Below, one piece after another: positions 33,681-37,061 of a stretch of 37,061 bases of DNA (position 1 is its first letter; each line of letters starts with the position of its first letter). The notes under the pieces were generated by a model that saw only the letters and a program-made list of their open reading frames with translations, made no database searches and was not told the DNA's origin. The position numbers and the translations under genes are program-made. Source of the stretch: an uncultured Alphaproteobacteria bacterium (GTDB taxonomy: Bacteria > Pseudomonadota > Alphaproteobacteria > RF32 > CAG-239); the NCBI GenBank assembly GCA_947588655.1, contig CANPYS010000019.1, positions 1 through 37,061 of the forward strand, read 5' to 3'.

Positions 33681-33691
33681 CAAAAAAGTGC

Positions 33692-33719
33692 TTGACTTCT
33701 GATTTTTTTTAGCTATTAT
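33692..33719 (+). promoter_or_regulatory. Promoter of the str operon
   Basis: TTGACT (33692-33697), 16-bp spacer, TATTAT (33714-33719). It leaves a leader of about 70 nt before rpsL. Confidence 0.7.
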
Positions 33720-33798
33720 CCCCCTTACTTTGCTTGAAAGGGAAGATTCTCTTTTGAGCGGGTATTTTTTGTAATAACTAACTTTAAGGAAATTTGTG

Positions 33799-34652
<854 letters not shown>

Positions 34653-34667
34653 AAAAAGGTTTGAAAA

Positions 34668-36743
34668 ATGGCTCGTACACACAAATTGGAATTGTACCGC
34701 AATATCGGCATCATGGCACATATTGATGCCGGTAAAACCACAACAACAGAACGTATTTTGTATTACACAGGTATCTCGCATAAAATCGGCGAAGTTCATG
34801 ATGGCGCCGCCACCATGGACTGGATGGAACAGGAGCAAGAGCGCGGCATTACCATTACATCTGCCGCCACAACCTGCTACTGGAAGGGACACCGCATTAA
34901 CATCATTGACACCCCCGGCCACGTTGACTTTACGGTTGAGGTGGAGCGCTCTTTGCGCGTTTTGGACGGTGCCATCACGGTTTTTGATTCGGTTGCGGGC
35001 GTTGAACCGCAGTCTGAAACAGTTTGGCGTCAGGCGGATAAATACCGCGTGCCGCGCATTTGTTTCTGCAACAAAATGGACCGTATCGGTGCAAACTTTT
35101 TCCGTTGCTTGGATATGATTGTGGATCGCCTTGGGGCGCGTCCTTTGGCTATGCAACTCCCGATTGGCGTTGAGGCTGATTTTAAGGGTGTTGTTGACCT
35201 CTTGAAGATGAAAGCCATTATCTACACCGGCGATACCGCCGATTCCCCGATTGAGGAGCGCGAAATTCCAGCTGATTTAATGGATAAAGCCAACGAATAT
35301 CACGCCAAATTGGTTGAAACGGCTGTTGAACAAGATGAACAAGCAATGGAAGACTATCTTGAAGGCAAAGAAGTTTCGGTTGAAACGCTTAAAAAATGTA
35401 TCCGCAAGGGTACTTTGGCGCAAGATTTTGTGCCTGTTTTCTGCGGAACAGCTTTCAAAAACAAGGGTGTTCAGCCTTTGCTGGACGCGGTTGTTGATTA
35501 TTTGCCCTCACCGATGGATGTTCCCGCGATTGAAGGCGTTAAGCCCGGCACGGATGAAAAGATTGTCCGTCACCCCGGCGATGACGAGCCTTTGTCGGCT
35601 TTAGCGTTCAAAATTATGAACGACCCGTTCGTTGGTTCTTTAACATTTACGCGTATTTATTCAGGCACAATGACTGCTGGTTCGTACATTTACAACTCGG
35701 TCAAAGACAAGAAAGAGCGCGTCGGTCGTATGCTTTTGATGCACGCCAACAAACGTGATGACCTCAAAGAGGCGCACGCCGGCGACATCATTGCCTTGGC
35801 TGGTTTGAAAGATACCACCACGGGCGATACGCTTTGTGATGCAAGCAATCCGATTGTATTAGAAAATATGGAGTTCCCCGATCCGGTTATTGAATTGGCG
35901 GTTGAACCCAAAACCAAAGCCGATGTTGAAAAAATGGGCTTGGCTTTGTCGCGTTTAGCGATGGAAGATCCGTCTTTCAAAGTTTCATCTGATCCTGAAA
36001 GTGGTCAGACCATTATTCGCGGCATGGGCGAACTTCACTTGGAAATCATTGTTGACCGCTTGAAACGCGAGTTTAAAGTTGAGGCCAATGTTGGTGAGCC
36101 GCAAGTGGCTTATCGTGAAACAATTACCAAACCTTGTGACATTGAATATACGCACAAAAAGCAATCCGGTGGTGCCGGTCAGTTTGCGCGTGTTAAAATC
36201 AAATTTGAACCGATGGAAGGTCACACAGGGTTTGAGTTTGTCAATACCGTTGTCGGTGGTAATGTTCCGAAAGAATATATCCCCGGCGTTGAAAAAGGTT
36301 TACGCAGTGCTATGGAAAGCGGTGTTTTAGCCGGTTACCCTGTCACAGGCGTAAAGTGCACCCTCTATGATGGTGCTTATCACGAAGTTGACTCTAACGT
36401 GATGTGCTTTGAAATTGCCGGTCGCGCCGCCTTCCGTGAAGGTATGCGTCAGGCTGATGCAAAGCTTTTGGAACCGATTATGAAGGTTGAAGTTGTTACC
36501 CCTGAAGAATACATGGGCGACATCATTGGCGACCTCAATTCTCGGCGCGGTTTAGTCGGCGGTATGGATCAAAGGGGCAACGCGCGCGTTGTTGATGCGT
36601 TTGTGCCTTTGGCAAATATGTTTGGCTATGTCAACACATTGCGTTCGCTTTCTCAAGGGCGCGCTCAGTTCACAATGCAATTTGATCATTATGCTGAAGT
36701 GCCGAAAGATATTGCGGAAACAATCAAGAGCAAAAATGCTTAA
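34668..36743 (+). CDS. fusA: Elongation factor G
   Basis: A 691-aa translocation GTPase. Motifs: G1 [26 protein letters not shown] (switch I), DTPGHVDFT and NKMD. Domain IV contains the [14 protein letters not shown] region, and domain V the [21 protein letters not shown] block. The length is the family norm. AAAGG precedes the ATG, 15 bp after rpsG. Confidence 0.98.
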   Translation: MARTHKLELYRNIGIMAHIDAGKTTTTERILYYTGISHKIGEVHDGAATMDWMEQEQERGITITSAATTCYWKGHRINIIDTPGHVDFTVEVERSLRVLDGAITVFDSVAGVEPQSETVWRQADKYRVPRICFCNKMDRIGANFFRCLDMIVDRLGARPLAMQLPIGVEADFKGVVDLLKMKAIIYTGDTADSPIEEREIPADLMDKANEYHAKLVETAVEQDEQAMEDYLEGKEVSVETLKKCIRKGTLAQDFVPVFCGTAFKNKGVQPLLDAVVDYLPSPMDVPAIEGVKPGTDEKIVRHPGDDEPLSALAFKIMNDPFVGSLTFTRIYSGTMTAGSYIYNSVKDKKERVGRMLLMHANKRDDLKEAHAGDIIALAGLKDTTTGDTLCDASNPIVLENMEFPDPVIELAVEPKTKADVEKMGLALSRLAMEDPSFKVSSDPESGQTIIRGMGELHLEIIVDRLKREFKVEANVGEPQVAYRETITKPCDIEYTHKKQSGGAGQFARVKIKFEPMEGHTGFEFVNTVVGGNVPKEYIPGVEKGLRSAMESGVLAGYPVTGVKCTLYDGAYHEVDSNVMCFEIAGRAAFREGMRQADAKLLEPIMKVEVVTPEEYMGDIIGDLNSRRGLVGGMDQRGNARVVDAFVPLANMFGYVNTLRSLSQGRAQFTMQFDHYAEVPKDIAETIKSKNA

Positions 36744-36752
36744 ACTTTAACC

Positions 36753-36786
36753 GAAAGGGCAGTTGCCCTGCCCTTTCAAATTTTTT
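36753..36786 (+). terminator. Hairpin between fusA and tuf
   Basis: A 10-bp perfect stem (GAAAGGGCAG and its complement), 5-nt loop, followed by AAATTTTTT. It could terminate part of the transcription or act as an attenuator or processing site before tuf. Confidence 0.75.
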
Positions 36787-36810
36787 AATTTAATTTTGGA
36801 GTAATTTAAA

Positions 36811-37061
36811 ATGGCAAAAGAGAAATTTGAGCGGACAAAGCCGCACTGCAACATTGGGACGATTGGTCACGTGGACCACGGCAAGACAACGTTGACAGCG
36901 GCAATTACAAAAGTATTGGCGGAGCAAGGCGGTGCAAGCTTTACAGCTTATGACCAAATTGATAAAGCGCCAGAAGAAAAAGCACGTGGTATTACCATTT
37001 CAACCTCGCACGTTGAATATGAAACAGCCAACCGTCACTATGCGCACGTTGACTGCCCTGG
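36811..37061 (+). CDS. tuf: Elongation factor Tu, 5' part (cut by the window end)
   Basis: The first 83 codons of EF-Tu, the GTPase that carries aminoacyl-tRNA to the ribosome. [20 protein letters not shown], then [13 protein letters not shown] (P-loop) and the switch I RGITIS are unmistakable; the frame runs off the edge inside the DCPG motif. GGAG precedes the ATG. Confidence 0.98.
   Translation, partial: MAKEKFERTKPHCNIGTIGHVDHGKTTLTAAITKVLAEQGGASFTAYDQIDKAPEEKARGITISTSHVEYETANRHYAHVDCP

Overview
The window looks like an AT-rich, host-associated alphaproteobacterium. This rests on a TrcR-type (DUF1013) cell-cycle regulator, a ZauP-like/ZapA pair, the form of bL31, the gatCAB amidotransferase and a str operon (rpsL-rpsG-fusA-tuf). 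An uncultured Rhodospirillales-like gut lineage would fit, but that placement is inference. Most genes have clear Shine-Dalgarno (SD) sequences, short spacers and ATG starts. Intergenic gaps are rich in palindromic repeats.

Layout. 1-302: repeats. 303-1845 (minus): yebC behind a degenerate one-domain DEAD-box-like protein. 2024/2036-2575: infC, possibly with an AUA start. 2701-5035 (minus): two exported cysteine-rich repeat proteins. 5036-5502: repeats, then tRNA-Leu(CAA) on minus. 5709-7235: TPR-methyltransferase. 7222-11953 (minus): diguanylate cyclase, RNA m5U methyltransferase and transketolase in one tight operon. 12045-13232: membrane protein of unknown function. 13303-17398: yfgM-like, bamB, der and a sirtuin. 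17399-18051: repeats. 18052-22998: gatC-gatA-gatB, a nucleoside-hydrolase-like gene and a ZIP transporter. 23162-26080: a large repeat lipoprotein that looks foreign. 26179-27708: a GH24 lysozyme protein. 27683-28268 (minus): zauP-like and zapA. 28342-30303: ThiE/TenI-like gene, efp and a degenerate inositol-monophosphatase homologue. 30381-31618: rpmE and trcR with a histone-H1-like tail. 31943-32995 (minus): a third cysteine-rich protein with a DUF1566-like C-terminus. 32996-33798: repeats and the str promoter. 33799-37061: rpsL, rpsG, fusA and the 5' end of tuf.

The core genes serve translation (IF3, EF-P, EF-G, EF-Tu, S12, S7, L31, YebC, GatCAB, tRNA-Leu, Der, 23S methylation), outer-membrane assembly (BamB) and division (ZapA/ZauP). 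The less ordinary content is: (a) a secreted cysteine-rich repeat family, with three members here; (b) a dispersed ~125-nt palindromic element with three full copies and fragments; (c) a 972-aa lipoprotein with 200-aa tandem repeats and no SD; (d) three homologues of known enzymes that have lost catalytic residues (DEAD-box-like, IMPase-like, ThiE-like); (e) a TrcR fused to a lysine/alanine tail; and (f) a possible non-canonical infC start. No CRISPR array, IS transposase or integrase was seen. Everything here was read by eye; no database search was run.
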